Below are positions 9,430 through 18,469 of a stretch of 64,000 bases of DNA, one piece after another. Origin of the DNA: Pseudoxanthomonas dokdonensis. Lineage in GTDB: Bacteria > Pseudomonadota > Gammaproteobacteria > Xanthomonadales > Xanthomonadaceae. Both the position numbers and the translations under genes were made by a program. How positions within the stretch are numbered: the stretch's first letter is position 1; every line of letters begins with the position of its first letter. Location: assembly GCF_001431405.1 (NCBI RefSeq), contig NZ_LDJL01000011.1, positions 186,001 through 250,000 on the forward strand, given 5' to 3'. The notes below the pieces were generated by a model, which did not search any database, was not told where the DNA came from, and worked only from the letters and a program-made list of their open reading frames with translations.

Positions 9430-10268
9430 GCCTGATCACGCCGCTGACCTATGTCCTGCCGCACCGGCTGCTGTCCTCGCTGGCGCGCAGGCTGGCCTAT
9501 TCGACATCGCCGGCGACCAAGCAATGGTTGATTGACACGGTGACCCGCAGGTTCGGCGTGGATCTGGATGAGGCCGCCGAACCCGACGCCACGGCCTACC
9601 CCAGCTTCAATGCGTTCTTCACCCGCGCGCTCAAGCCTGGCGCGCGGGTGGCCGATGCCGACCCGCGGGCGCTGCTGATGCCGGCCGATGGCCATATCAG
9701 CCAGTGTGGTCCGATCAAGGACGGGCGCATCTTCCAGGCCAAGGGCCAGTCATTCACCGCCGCCGAGCTGCTCGGCAGCGAGGAGGATGCCAGGCCTTTC
9801 CACGATGGCCTGTTCGCCACAGTGTACCTGTCGCCACGCGACTACCACCGCGTGCACATGCCTTGGACCGGCACCCTGCGTGAAACCGTGCACGTGCCGG
9901 GACGCTTGTTCAGCGTCGGCACCGATGCGGTGGCGCGGGTGCCGCGGTTGTTCGCACGCAACGAGCGGCTGGTCTGCCACTTCGATACCGATTTCGGGCC
10001 GATGGTATCGGTGATGGTCGGTGCGCTGCTGGTGTCCGGGGTTGAAACCGTCTGGAGTGGCGAGGAAATCCCGGCCTATGGGGATCGCATCCAGCGCAAG
10101 GATTACCGTGGCCAGGGCTTCACCCTGCAGCGGTTCGCGGAAATGGCCCGCTTCAATTACGGCAGCACCGTGATCGTGCTGCTGCCGCCGGGCGTGGCCA
10201 CGCTGGAGCCGCAACTGGGCGCCGAATCACCGGTCCGGCTGGGCCAGGCATTGGCCCGGCTGCGCTAG
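9426..10268 (+). CDS. psd: Phosphatidylserine decarboxylase proenzyme
   Basis: Psd decarboxylates phosphatidylserine to phosphatidylethanolamine at the inner membrane. The self-cleaving proenzyme has 280 residues. Aspartate of PADGHIS and histidine of YHRVHMPW are the charge-relay residues, and Ser247 in [11 protein letters not shown] becomes the pyruvoyl group. Most bacterial enzymes read LGST at the cleavage site; here it is YGST, with the essential Gly-Ser pair intact. The gene is translationally coupled to the SCO gene and converges on the transglycosylase gene after 62 bp. Confidence 0.95.
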   Translation: MSLITPLTYVLPHRLLSSLARRLAYSTSPATKQWLIDTVTRRFGVDLDEAAEPDATAYPSFNAFFTRALKPGARVADADPRALLMPADGHISQCGPIKDGRIFQAKGQSFTAAELLGSEEDARPFHDGLFATVYLSPRDYHRVHMPWTGTLRETVHVPGRLFSVGTDAVARVPRLFARNERLVCHFDTDFGPMVSVMVGALLVSGVETVWSGEEIPAYGDRIQRKDYRGQGFTLQRFAEMARFNYGSTVIVLLPPGVATLEPQLGAESPVRLGQALARLR

Positions 10269-10330
10269 CGGCCTGTTTGCCGAGACTGACCCGGCGGGCG
10301 GCCGCCGCTGCGGGCAATGCTGTCCCGGCG

Positions 10331-11926
10331 CTATTTCCTGCAGCTTTCCAGTTTGATGGTCTGCCCCGGCTGCACGTTGTAGCGTGGCGCCTTGATGCCA
10401 TTGGCCCGGGCCAGGGTCTTGAGGTCGCACTGGTAACGCTGCGCGACCTTGCCGAGGGTGTCGCCACGGGCAATGCGGTAGTCACGTGCCTGCCTGGCTT
10501 TGGGTTCGACCGGTTTCGGCGCGCCGGTGGCGACCGTGGTCGGCACCCCGGGCGGTGGGGTGGTTACCACGGTGCTGACATCGCCAACCGCCACGTTGCC
10601 GTTGAACGAGGGACGAATCAACGCCGCTTCGACACTGGCGGCCACCAGCGTGCGCGCCAGATCGGCCTGCGCGCCATTGATGCAATGACGCGTATACAGG
10701 CTGGCCATGCGGGTGTTGCCCTTCAGCGTGGTCCCGGTCGGCAACAGCTGATCGGCCTTGTAGCGCGGATTGAGGTTGCGCAGCGCACGCATGAAGCCTT
10801 CGCGGGTGCCGCCATTGCCCATGCAGATGGTCAGCTCGTAGATCGATGCCGGGCGGGCCAGCCGGAACGTCGCCGGTTGGCCGTTGATCTTCGGGAACTT
10901 GAGTCCGTACTGCTTGGGATGCAGGAACAGCCAGGATGCGGCGATGACCATCGGCACGTAGTCTTCGGTTTCACTTGGGAAGGCGCGGAACACCGACTCG
11001 TTCCAGAAATTGCCGCCGCCATTCTCGTTGTAGATACGCTGGGCGCGGCCCTCGCCGCCGTTGTAGGCGGCCAAGGCGTACTCGATGCTGTTGTTCATCG
11101 CGCGCATGCGCTCGTTGAGGTATTCGGCGCTGGCCAGCCCGACCGATCTGGGATCGAAGCGGGTATCGAAGCCGGTGCCGTCCGGGCCCAGCCCGAAGCG
11201 CTGTCCGGTGGCCGGCATGAACTGCATCAACCCGGCGGCGCCAGCGCGTGAACTGACATGCACGCGGCCGGTGGATTCCTTGGCCATGATCCCGAACAGC
11301 AGCGCCTCGGGCAAGCCGTTGCGCTCCCACGACGGCCACATGTCGGCGCGCAGGTACTGGTAATTTTCGTAGGTATCCATCAGCGAACCGCGCATATCGG
11401 TCAGCCAGCGACGGATGCCGGCCTGTACCGCCGGGTTGTACTGGACCATGCGATCGAAGGCATGGCGCTGGTCATTGAGCAGCTGCGCGGTGCGGGTGGC
11501 CTCGGGCAGGTCGCCGGCCACCAGTGCGGCGTGGTCGCTGCCATCATCCAGCGGATCGGTGATTTCCCAGTCGCCATCTTCCTGGCTGGCGTCGACTTCC
11601 TGCTTCAACAACCGTTTGTAGGTCGCCAGCAGGGTATGCATCTGGCAGCCCTTCTGCTTGATGCAGGCGTCCAGCACGTCCTCCATGTCCTCCAGCGCGG
11701 CATCGCCTTCGGTACTGCCCTTGGGGTCGGCATTGGCGGTCAGCACCAGCGCATCCTGGTAGCGTTTCTCGGCGGCGGCCATGCGCGCGGCCAGTGCGTC
11801 GGCGGCGGCCTGGTCGCGGGCCGATACCCGCGCCGAGGCGGCGGGAATGGCGGTGAACAACAGGGTGGCGGCCAGCAGCGACCAGGACAGGGTATTGCGG
11901 GGACTGAAAAACATCTGCAACCACAT
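10331..11926 (-). CDS. Lytic murein transglycosylase with C-terminal LysM (MltD-like)
   Basis: This exported peptidoglycan-cleaving enzyme has a signal peptide (SWSLLAATLLFTAIPAASA), an alpha-helical region, a family 1 SLT domain with catalytic Glu217 in GIMAKESTGRV followed by AAGLMQFMPATGQRFG and ALAAYNGGEGRA, and one C-terminal LysM (RGDTLGKVAQRYQCDLKTLARANG) that should bind glycan strands. E. coli MltD usually has two LysM repeats. The length is 531 residues from ATG 11926; a TTG at 11935 and an ATG at 11914 are alternatives. There is no lipobox, so it is probably periplasmic or membrane-anchored. Confidence 0.9.
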   Translation of the reverse strand: MWLQMFFSPRNTLSWSLLAATLLFTAIPAASARVSARDQAAADALAARMAAAEKRYQDALVLTANADPKGSTEGDAALEDMEDVLDACIKQKGCQMHTLLATYKRLLKQEVDASQEDGDWEITDPLDDGSDHAALVAGDLPEATRTAQLLNDQRHAFDRMVQYNPAVQAGIRRWLTDMRGSLMDTYENYQYLRADMWPSWERNGLPEALLFGIMAKESTGRVHVSSRAGAAGLMQFMPATGQRFGLGPDGTGFDTRFDPRSVGLASAEYLNERMRAMNNSIEYALAAYNGGEGRAQRIYNENGGGNFWNESVFRAFPSETEDYVPMVIAASWLFLHPKQYGLKFPKINGQPATFRLARPASIYELTICMGNGGTREGFMRALRNLNPRYKADQLLPTGTTLKGNTRMASLYTRHCINGAQADLARTLVAASVEAALIRPSFNGNVAVGDVSTVVTTPPPGVPTTVATGAPKPVEPKARQARDYRIARGDTLGKVAQRYQCDLKTLARANGIKAPRYNVQPGQTIKLESCRK

Positions 11927-12051
11927 CAAAGACAAGTCCCGCAGGGTAGCTGGCGGGCCCCCTGCGGGGCAAGGCGCTCACAAAGCCGGCAGCGGCAGGC
12001 CGGCGCCGGTCACAGCGGCTAGAATCGGCGCATCGCCACACGAGAAACATC

Positions 12052-13554
12052 ATGGATCCGATTCTGCTGGGCAAGGGCATCACCGACAACATTGCCGTCA
12101 CCCTGATTCCCCGCTTCGGCAACCGCCACGGGCTGGTTGCCGGCGCTACCGGTACCGGCAAGACCGTGACCCTGATGACCCTGGCCGAGGGCTTTTCACG
12201 GCTGGGGGTACCGGTGTTCATGGCCGATGTGAAAGGCGACGTCGCCGGACTGGCAATGGCCGGCGATGGTAGCGAACGGGTGCTGCAGCGTGCCCGCGAC
12301 ATCGGTATCGACGACTATCTGCCACAGCCCAGCCCGGTGCTGCTGTGGGACATGTACGGCAAGCTCGGCCACCCGGTGCGGACCACCGTCAGCGAGATGG
12401 GCCCGACCCTGCTGGCGCGCATCCTCGAGCTCAACGACACCCAGGGCGGCGTGCTCGACATCGTGTTCAAGCTCGCCGACGACCGCGGCCTGCTGTTGCT
12501 GGATCTGGACGACCTGCGCGCGTTGCTGAGCCTGGTCGCTGCCGAACGCAAGGACATTTCAACCCACTATGGACTGGTCAGCGCGCAATCGATTGGCGCC
12601 ATCCAGCGCGCGCTGCTGCGCCTGCAGCAGGATGGCGGCGAGCACCTGTTCGGCGAGCCGGCGCTGGAACTGGCCGATCTGATGCGGACCCAGGTCGACG
12701 GCCGTGGTGTCATCAGCATCCTCGCCGCCAACCAGTTGATTCTCAAGCCAAGGCTGTATTCGAGCTTCCTGCTGTGGCTGCTGTCGGAACTGTTCGAGAC
12801 CCTGCCGGAAGTCGGTGATCTGGAAAAACCGAAGCTGGTGTTCATCTTCGACGAGGCGCATCTGCTGTTCGACGATGCGCCAGCGGCCTTGCAGCAGCGC
12901 ATCGAACAGGTCGTCAGGCTGATCCGCTCCAAGGGCGTGGGCGTGTACTTCTGTTCGCAGTTCCCGGACGACGTGCCGGACGATGTGCTTGGCCAGCTGG
13001 GCAACCGCGTGCAGCACGCCTTGCGCGCGTTCACCCCGCGCGACCAGAAGGCGGTCCGGACCGCGGCGCAGACCTTCGTGCCCAACCCGAAGCTGGACGT
13101 GGCCGACACCATTTCCCGGCTCGGCACCGGCGAAGCGCTGGTGTCGACACTGCAGGACAAGGGCGTGCCCTCCCCTGTGCAACAGACGCTGGTGTCACCA
13201 CCGCGCTGCCGGATGGGTGCGATCAGCGACAGCGAACGCGCCGCGGTGCTGGCAGCCAGCCCGCTCGGCATCAAGTATGACCAGCCGGTCAATCGCGAAT
13301 CAGCCGCCGAGCTGCTGGCCAAGCGGGCCGACGCCACCCTGCAAAGTGCCGGCGCGCCGAAGGCGACAAGCGAACAGGAAGACCCGGACGCGGGCGGCTT
13401 CGGCCAGGCGGTCAAGGACGCGATCTTCGGCACCAGGCGCCGCCAGGGCATGCTGGAAACCATGGGCAAGCAGGCCGCGCGCAACGTCGGCAACCAACTG
13501 GGCCGCAAGATCGTGCGCGGCATCCTCGGCGGTATCTTCGGCGGCAAGCGCTGA
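12052..13554 (+). CDS. HerA/YjgR-like P-loop ATPase (DUF853 family)
   Basis: This 500-residue HerA-FtsK superfamily ATPase has Walker A GATGTGKT (31-38), the family motif FMADVKGDVAGLAM and Walker B FIFDEAHLLF (264-273). The C-terminal region is Gly-rich and basic (RNVGNQLGRKIVRGILGG). Its E. coli relative YjgR has no firm function; HerA relatives pump DNA, but no NurA nuclease is adjacent. It is divergent from the transglycosylase, with a TAGAAT -10-like hexamer at 12020-12025. It precedes greB by 54 bp and may share its transcript. Confidence 0.85.
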   Translation: MDPILLGKGITDNIAVTLIPRFGNRHGLVAGATGTGKTVTLMTLAEGFSRLGVPVFMADVKGDVAGLAMAGDGSERVLQRARDIGIDDYLPQPSPVLLWDMYGKLGHPVRTTVSEMGPTLLARILELNDTQGGVLDIVFKLADDRGLLLLDLDDLRALLSLVAAERKDISTHYGLVSAQSIGAIQRALLRLQQDGGEHLFGEPALELADLMRTQVDGRGVISILAANQLILKPRLYSSFLLWLLSELFETLPEVGDLEKPKLVFIFDEAHLLFDDAPAALQQRIEQVVRLIRSKGVGVYFCSQFPDDVPDDVLGQLGNRVQHALRAFTPRDQKAVRTAAQTFVPNPKLDVADTISRLGTGEALVSTLQDKGVPSPVQQTLVSPPRCRMGAISDSERAAVLAASPLGIKYDQPVNRESAAELLAKRADATLQSAGAPKATSEQEDPDAGGFGQAVKDAIFGTRRRQGMLETMGKQAARNVGNQLGRKIVRGILGGIFGGKR

Positions 13555-13608
13555 TTGCCTGGCCACCGCTGCTGTCGATGAATCCCCCCTCCGGCAACCA
13601 CTGAACCG

Positions 13609-14118
13609 ATGTCCCGCTGGCGCCCCCCCGCAGAAAAAAGCACCGCCCTGATCACCCGCCAGGGCCATGAACGGTTGAAGCAGGAACTGGATCGACTCTG
13701 GCGCCAGCAACGGCCCGAGGTGGTGCGCGCACTCGCCGCCGCCGCCGCCGAAGGTGATCGCTCGGAAAACGCCGAGTACACCTATCGCAAGAAACAACTG
13801 GGTGAGATAGACCGGCGCGTACGCTATCTGAGCAAGCGGCTGGAAATGCTGCGGGTGGTCGACAGCGCGCCATCCAACCCGCACGCGGTGTTTTTTGGCG
13901 CCAGTGTCGAGCTGGAGAACCTGGCCAATGGTGAAGTTTCGCGCTACCGCATCGTCGGCCCGGACGAAACCGACGCGCCGCTGGGCCTGATCAGCATCGA
14001 TTCGCCACTGGCGCGGGCACTGCTGAAGAAGCAGCTGGATGACGAAGTGGAAGCACAATTGCCGGCCGGTCCGGTCCGCTTCGTGATTGTCGATATCCAG
14101 TATCAGCCAGCCGGGTGA
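13609..14118 (+). CDS. greB: Transcription elongation factor GreB
   Basis: Gre factors stimulate RNA cleavage by backtracked RNA polymerase. The 169-residue protein has the N-terminal coiled coil with the acidic tip ([20 protein letters not shown]) and the C-terminal FKBP-like domain ([21 protein letters not shown]). GreB is favoured over GreA by the [20 protein letters not shown] signature and by the greA carAB context being absent. It is preceded closely by the HerA-like gene and followed by 94 bp containing a 14-bp palindrome. Confidence 0.94.
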   Translation: MSRWRPPAEKSTALITRQGHERLKQELDRLWRQQRPEVVRALAAAAAEGDRSENAEYTYRKKQLGEIDRRVRYLSKRLEMLRVVDSAPSNPHAVFFGASVELENLANGEVSRYRIVGPDETDAPLGLISIDSPLARALLKKQLDDEVEAQLPAGPVRFVIVDIQYQPAG

Positions 14119-14135
14119 TGCCGGAGTATCCATCC

Positions 14136-14149
14136 CGACGTGCACGTCG
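14136..14149. promoter_or_regulatory. 14-bp perfect palindrome upstream of the hydrolase gene
   Basis: CGACGTGCACGTCG is a perfect 14-bp palindrome in the short greB-hydrolase gap. A possible -10 (TAAACT, 14182-14187) lies about 33 bp downstream, so the palindrome would be centred near -51, an activator or operator position. No cognate regulator is encoded next to it. Confidence 0.35.
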
Positions 14150-14212
14150 TCACCATCATCAGCCGGCAGCGGCGGCCGCGCTAAACTGAGGCAAATTGCC
14201 AGGGACATCGCC

Positions 14213-14872
14213 ATGGGCCAATGGATTCAACTGCAGACACCTCACGGAACGGTCGCCGGCTGGCAGGCCGAGCCCGCCGGCAAACCACTGGGCGCGCTGG
14301 TCGTGGTCCAGGAAATTTTCGGCGTCAACGCGCACGTGCGCAGCGTCGCCGAAGAGTTCGCGATTGAAGGTTATCTGGCGCTGGCACCGGCGTATTACGA
14401 TCCCATCGAAGCCGGCGTCGAGCTGGGATACGACGATGCCGGTTACGCCCACGGCAAGACATTGGCGACGCAGTTGGGACTGCAGGCCGCGCAGGACATC
14501 ACCGCCGCCGCGGCCGACGTGCTGGCCGTCCACGGCCGGGTCGGAACGGTCGGCTATTGCTGGGGCGGCACAGTCGCCCTGCTGGCGGCGCTGCGGCTGG
14601 GGCTGCCGTCGGTGAGCTACTACGGCGCGCGCAATCTGCCGTTCCTGGGCGAAAAGCCGCTGGCGCCGGTCATGTTCCACTTCGGCGAGCGCGACCGCAG
14701 CATCCCGCCGGAGATGGTCCAGCAACATCGCGATCTATTGCCGCAGATGGCGGTTTACACCTATCCGGCCGGGCATGGCTTCAATCGCGACGTCGGTGAC
14801 GATTACGATCCGGCCAGTGCAAGACTGGCACAGCGGCGCACGCTGGAATTCTTCGCCCGGCAGCTGGCATGA
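14213..14872 (+). CDS. Dienelactone hydrolase family protein
   Basis: This 219-residue alpha/beta-hydrolase of the dienelactone hydrolase family has the cysteine nucleophile Cys116 in VGYCWGG, an acid in FGERDRSIP and the histidine in YPAGHGFN. VVVQEIFGVNAHVRSVAEEFA is the typical N-terminal signature. The start is ATG 14213 with AGGG 8 nt upstream; an in-frame extension to 14087 overlaps greB and is rejected. The stop overlaps the HIT gene by 4 bp. Family members open lactone rings in chlorocatechol decay, but no such pathway genes are present, so the natural substrate is unknown. Confidence 0.9.
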   Translation: MGQWIQLQTPHGTVAGWQAEPAGKPLGALVVVQEIFGVNAHVRSVAEEFAIEGYLALAPAYYDPIEAGVELGYDDAGYAHGKTLATQLGLQAAQDITAAAADVLAVHGRVGTVGYCWGGTVALLAALRLGLPSVSYYGARNLPFLGEKPLAPVMFHFGERDRSIPPEMVQQHRDLLPQMAVYTYPAGHGFNRDVGDDYDPASARLAQRRTLEFFARQLA

Positions 14873-15285
14873 AGGAGCAGGCTAGCTTCGAGCTGGATGC
14901 ACGGCTGGCCGCCGACAGCGTATGGCTGGCCGATGGCCCGCTGTCGCAGATCCGGTTGATGAACGACAGCCGGTATCCGTGGCTGCTGCTGGTACCCCGG
15001 CTGGCCGGCGCCAGTGAATGGATCGAACTGGATGGCCAGCAGCAGCGGTTGTTGCTCGCCGAGGTCAACCAGGTCGGGCGCGCGCTGAAGCGTCATCACG
15101 GCGTGGAGAAACTCAACATCGGCGCGCTTGGCAACATGGTCCGCCAGTTGCACGTCCACCTGATTGGCCGGCATGCCGGCGATCCGGCCTGGCCGGGGCC
15201 GGTGTGGGGGCATGGCAGCGCGCAGCCGTATCCGGTCAATGAGCTGCAGGCACGCATTGCCGATTGGCGGGGCTGGCTCGAATGA
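14869..15285 (+). CDS. HIT-family nucleotide-binding protein
   Basis: This 138-residue HIT domain protein carries the histidine-triad-like QLHVHLIGRHAGDPAWPGPVWG region. Here the third position of the classic HxHxH is replaced (LHVHLIGRH), as in a proteobacterial HIT subgroup of this size. Such proteins hydrolyse or bind nucleotide phosphoramidates or related phosphates; the substrate is unknown. It is coupled to the dienelactone hydrolase gene by ATGA and lies 28 bp before pxpB, so it may be read through into the 5-oxoproline module. Confidence 0.85.
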   Translation: MKEQASFELDARLAADSVWLADGPLSQIRLMNDSRYPWLLLVPRLAGASEWIELDGQQQRLLLAEVNQVGRALKRHHGVEKLNIGALGNMVRQLHVHLIGRHAGDPAWPGPVWGHGSAQPYPVNELQARIADWRGWLE

Positions 15286-15313
15286 ACAGCCAACTGCACA
15301 TCATCTGGCTGCG

Positions 15314-16045
15314 ATGAGTACAACCGCGCACCCAGTGCCCGATTTCACCGCGCCCTCGTTCACCGCGCTGGCCGATGACGCGCTGCTGCTGCAATGGGGT
15401 CAGCAGATGGACCCGATCATCAACGCGCGCGTGCACGCACTGGTCGCGCGCATCCGCCGGGATTCGCCGGCATGGTTGCGCGACTGCGTGCCGGCCTATG
15501 CCAGCCTGGCAATCTTCTTCGACATCATTGCCCTCGGTGCCGATGCACACCACCAGGTGCAGACCTATGTCGCTGGCCTGTTGCGAGATGATGCCAGCGC
15601 GGCTGCCGCGCCGACCCGCTCAGCCGTGGTCCGGATTCCGGTGTGTTACCACCCTTCCCTGGCCCCGGATCTGGAAACCAGCGCGCAGGCACTGGACATG
15701 AGCGTCGAGGAACTGATCGAACGTCACAGCCAGGCCGACTATCGCGTGGCGATGATTGGTTTCGCGCCGGGGTTTCCCTACCTGAGCGGCTTGCCCGAAA
15801 ACCTGGCCCTGCCGCGGCTGGCGACACCGCGCGCCCGGGTCGAGGCCGGTTCGGTCGCCATTGGCGGCAACCAGACCGGCATCTATCCGCTGGCCGGTCC
15901 CGGTGGCTGGCGGATACTCGGCCGCACCCCACTGCGGCTGTTCGACCCACGGCGGCAACCGCCATCGCTGTTGGTCGCTGGCAACCAGGTGCGCTTCGTG
16001 GCGATAAGCCTGGCTGAATTCCAGCAGCACAAGGAGGCGCTGTGA
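15314..16045 (+). CDS. pxpB: 5-oxoprolinase subunit PxpB (KipI family)
   Basis: PxpB joins PxpA and PxpC in the ATP-dependent opening of 5-oxoproline (pyroglutamate) to glutamate. The 243-residue protein has the carboxyltransferase C/D-like signatures VAMIGFAPGFPYLSGLPENL, VEAGSVAIGGNQTGIYP and PGGWRILGRTP. The ATG at 15314 excludes an upstream in-frame extension lying in the HIT gene. The gene ends in a GTGA overlap with pxpC behind a strong AAGGAGG site. In Bacillus the homologue KipI is also a kinase inhibitor; the neighbours here argue for oxoprolinase. Confidence 0.93.
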   Translation: MSTTAHPVPDFTAPSFTALADDALLLQWGQQMDPIINARVHALVARIRRDSPAWLRDCVPAYASLAIFFDIIALGADAHHQVQTYVAGLLRDDASAAAAPTRSAVVRIPVCYHPSLAPDLETSAQALDMSVEELIERHSQADYRVAMIGFAPGFPYLSGLPENLALPRLATPRARVEAGSVAIGGNQTGIYPLAGPGGWRILGRTPLRLFDPRRQPPSLLVAGNQVRFVAISLAEFQQHKEAL

Positions 16046-16998
16046 GCCATTGGAAAGTGCTGGCACCGGGTTTCATGAGCAGCCTGCAGGACCGCGGCCG
16101 GCACGCGTACCGGCATCTGGGCATTGCCCGCAGCGGCGCCCTCGACTGGGATGCCGCATGGCTGGCCAATCGCCTGCTCAACAATGCGCGCGACGCCTGC
16201 GTGCTGGAAATCACCCTGCAGGGACCGCGCCTGCGCTTGCCGGCTGCGGCGTGGATCGCGGTTACCGGCGCCCCCATCCAGCTGTGCTGGCGCGACATCA
16301 CGTTGCCCATGAACCGACCGATCCTGGTCCCGGCTGGCGAGCTGTCACTACGCGGTGTCGGCCAGGGACTGCGCAGCTATCTGGCAGTGCGCGGGGGCTT
16401 CCAGGCGACCACGACGATGGGCAGCCGCAGCACCGACCTGCGCGCCGGTTTTGGTGGTATCGACGGCCGCACGCTGCGCGCCGGTGACCAACTGCCGGTC
16501 GGTCCGCAGCCGGCGTTTCGCGGCAGGCTGCCAGCACCCACACGCTGGTGGATTGGCGACGATGTCGATTACTCACTGCATGCCAAGCAGATTCGCTACG
16601 TGCCTGCGGGCGATCCCGCGCCAACGCTGCATGGACAGCGCTGGCGCTCCAGCCAGCGTGGCAATCGGCAAGGTCTGCAACTGGATGGCGAGCCCTTGCC
16701 GGGGGCGGGCGCCAGCCAGTTGTCCGAACCGGTCGCTCCGGGCACCATCCAATTACCACCCGATGGCCTGCCAATCGTATTGCTGGCCGATGCACAGACC
16801 GTCGGCGGCTATCAACGACTGGGCCATGTGATCACCGCCGATCTGCCATTGCTGGCGCAGGCCGCGCCCGGCACCGAGCTGGTGTTCCAGCCGGTCACGC
16901 TGGCCGAAGCCTATGACGCGGCTTGCCTGATCCGGCAGCGCATGGTCAGACTCGACCTGGCCATCCAGTCCCGCCAAGGTCCACGCAATACGTCATGA
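16042..16998 (+). CDS. pxpC: 5-oxoprolinase subunit PxpC (KipA family)
   Basis: This is the large subunit of the KipI/KipA pair, a biotin-dependent carboxyltransferase-like domain of 318 residues. FMSSLQDRGRHAYRHLGIAR and SGALDWDAAWLANRLLNN are the standard N-terminal motifs, and LPIVLLADAQTVGGYQRLGH lies near the C-terminus. GTG start, 4-bp overlap with pxpB, and AAGGAGG at 16031-16037. Its stop overlaps the pxpA ATG by 4 bp. It acts with PxpB and PxpA in the cytoplasm. Confidence 0.93.
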   Translation: MSHWKVLAPGFMSSLQDRGRHAYRHLGIARSGALDWDAAWLANRLLNNARDACVLEITLQGPRLRLPAAAWIAVTGAPIQLCWRDITLPMNRPILVPAGELSLRGVGQGLRSYLAVRGGFQATTTMGSRSTDLRAGFGGIDGRTLRAGDQLPVGPQPAFRGRLPAPTRWWIGDDVDYSLHAKQIRYVPAGDPAPTLHGQRWRSSQRGNRQGLQLDGEPLPGAGASQLSEPVAPGTIQLPPDGLPIVLLADAQTVGGYQRLGHVITADLPLLAQAAPGTELVFQPVTLAEAYDAACLIRQRMVRLDLAIQSRQGPRNTS

Positions 16999-17756
16999 AT
17001 AAACCGCATATCGATTTCAACTGCGATCTCGGTGAAGGCATCGGCAACGACGCCGCCATCCTGCCGTTCGTCAGTTCCGCCAACATCGCCACTGGCGGTC
17101 ATGCCGGCGACGACATCAGCATGCGTGAGACGATGCTGCTGTGCCTGCAGCATGGCGTGGCCATTGGCGCGCATCCGGCTTATCCGGACCGCGAGCATTT
17201 CGGCCGCCGCGAACTGCAGCTGGCTCCTGCAGAAATCCATGCCACGGTACTGGCGCAACTGCGGCGAATGGCCGATGTCGCTGGTGATATCGATGGCGCG
17301 CGCCTGCACCATGTCAAGCCGCACGGCGCGCTGTACAACCAGGCAGCGCGCGACCCGCTCATCGCCGAGGCCATCGCCCGTGCCGTTCGCGATCATGATC
17401 CCCGGCTGCGACTGGTCGGTTTGTCGGGCAGCGCCCTGCCCGCGGCCGGACAGGCCATCGGCTTGCAGGTCGTGCACGAAGTTTTCGCCGAGCGGCGCTA
17501 CGAAGACGATGGCAGCCTGACTCCGCGCCGCCATGCCGACGCCAGCATCGACGATATCGAGCTGGCCGTGCAGCAGGTGCAACGGCTGTTGAGCGATAGC
17601 CAGGTGTTGTCGCGCCAGGGCCATCTGGTTGATGTCGTCGCCGACAGCGTCTGCCTGCACGGTGACCGCGCTGACGCGGTCAGCTTCGCGCAGCAGCTGC
17701 ATGCGGCCATCGTCGGCAGCGGTTATGTCATTTCCGCCATCGGAGCAGAGCATTGA
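16995..17756 (+). CDS. pxpA: 5-oxoprolinase subunit PxpA (LamB/YcsF family)
   Basis: PxpA is the YcsF-type subunit. Its 253 residues show DFNCDLGEGIGND at the N-terminus, SSANIATGGHAGDD, HHVKPHGALYNQAA and the C-terminal VFAERRYEDDGSLTPRRHADA. The ATG at 16995 overlaps the pxpC stop (ATGA); an earlier in-frame start inside pxpC is not needed. The stop overlaps the next gene's TTG start (TTGA). The gene order B-C-A with no gaps implies stoichiometric co-translation. Confidence 0.94.
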   Translation: MNKPHIDFNCDLGEGIGNDAAILPFVSSANIATGGHAGDDISMRETMLLCLQHGVAIGAHPAYPDREHFGRRELQLAPAEIHATVLAQLRRMADVAGDIDGARLHHVKPHGALYNQAARDPLIAEAIARAVRDHDPRLRLVGLSGSALPAAGQAIGLQVVHEVFAERRYEDDGSLTPRRHADASIDDIELAVQQVQRLLSDSQVLSRQGHLVDVVADSVCLHGDRADAVSFAQQLHAAIVGSGYVISAIGAEH

Positions 17757-18469
17757 ACTATTGGCCGTTGCTGGGCATCGCGGTGGTGGTGCTGGGATTC
17801 GTGTTGCGTTACAACCCGGTGCTGGTGGTGGTGGTCGCTGGACTGGTCAGCGGCACCGCTGCCGGCATTCCCTGGCCGGATCTGCTGGCCCTGCTGGGCA
17901 CCAGCTTCATCGAGAACCGCACCCTGCTCCTGTTCCTGCTGACCTTGCCGGCGATCGGCCTGCTTGAACACTACGGCCTGCGTGAGCGAGCGCGCGACTG
18001 GATCATCAGCTTCCGCGGCCTGACCCTGTCGCGATTCCAGATCGCCTATCTGGCCATCCGCCAGCTCACCAGCATGATCGGGCTGACCCATGTCGCCGGG
18101 CCGGCGCAGACGGTGCGCCCCCTTGTCGCGCCGATGAGCGAAGCGGCCGCAGAACGCACGCTGGGGCCATTGACCGATGACGAAATCCAGCAGGTCCGCG
18201 CCAATGCTGCCGCGGCCGACAACGTCGGCCTGTTCTTTGGCGAGGATGTGTTTGTCGCCATCGGCGCGGTCCTGCTGATACAGGGCTTCTACGCCCGCAA
18301 CGGCATCGTTCTGGAACCGCTGGCGATTGCGTTGTGGGCCTTGCCGACCGCGATTGCCGCCTTCGTCATCCATGCGCTGCGGTTGAAGTATGTGCAACGG
18401 AAACTGGAGCGCGCGCGCCGGCTGTCGCCGCCCAGGCCGGTGCAGGCGGACGTTCATGCTGAAGATTGA
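17753..18469 (+). CDS. DUF969 membrane protein, putative 5-oxoproline permease component
   Basis: This 238-residue polytopic membrane protein belongs to the DUF969 family. Hydrophobic segments occur around residues 5-30, 30-50, 58-75 and 165-205, separated by a soluble loop with RQLTSMIGLTHVAGPAQTVRPL. The start codon is TTG, overlapping the pxpA stop by 4 bp. It is followed by a DUF979 gene, the usual partner. The pairing of these two families next to pxp and pcp genes suggests uptake or efflux of 5-oxoproline or related peptides; transport itself is inferred, not visible. Confidence 0.85.
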   Translation: MNYWPLLGIAVVVLGFVLRYNPVLVVVVAGLVSGTAAGIPWPDLLALLGTSFIENRTLLLFLLTLPAIGLLEHYGLRERARDWIISFRGLTLSRFQIAYLAIRQLTSMIGLTHVAGPAQTVRPLVAPMSEAAAERTLGPLTDDEIQQVRANAAAADNVGLFFGEDVFVAIGAVLLIQGFYARNGIVLEPLAIALWALPTAIAAFVIHALRLKYVQRKLERARRLSPPRPVQADVHAED

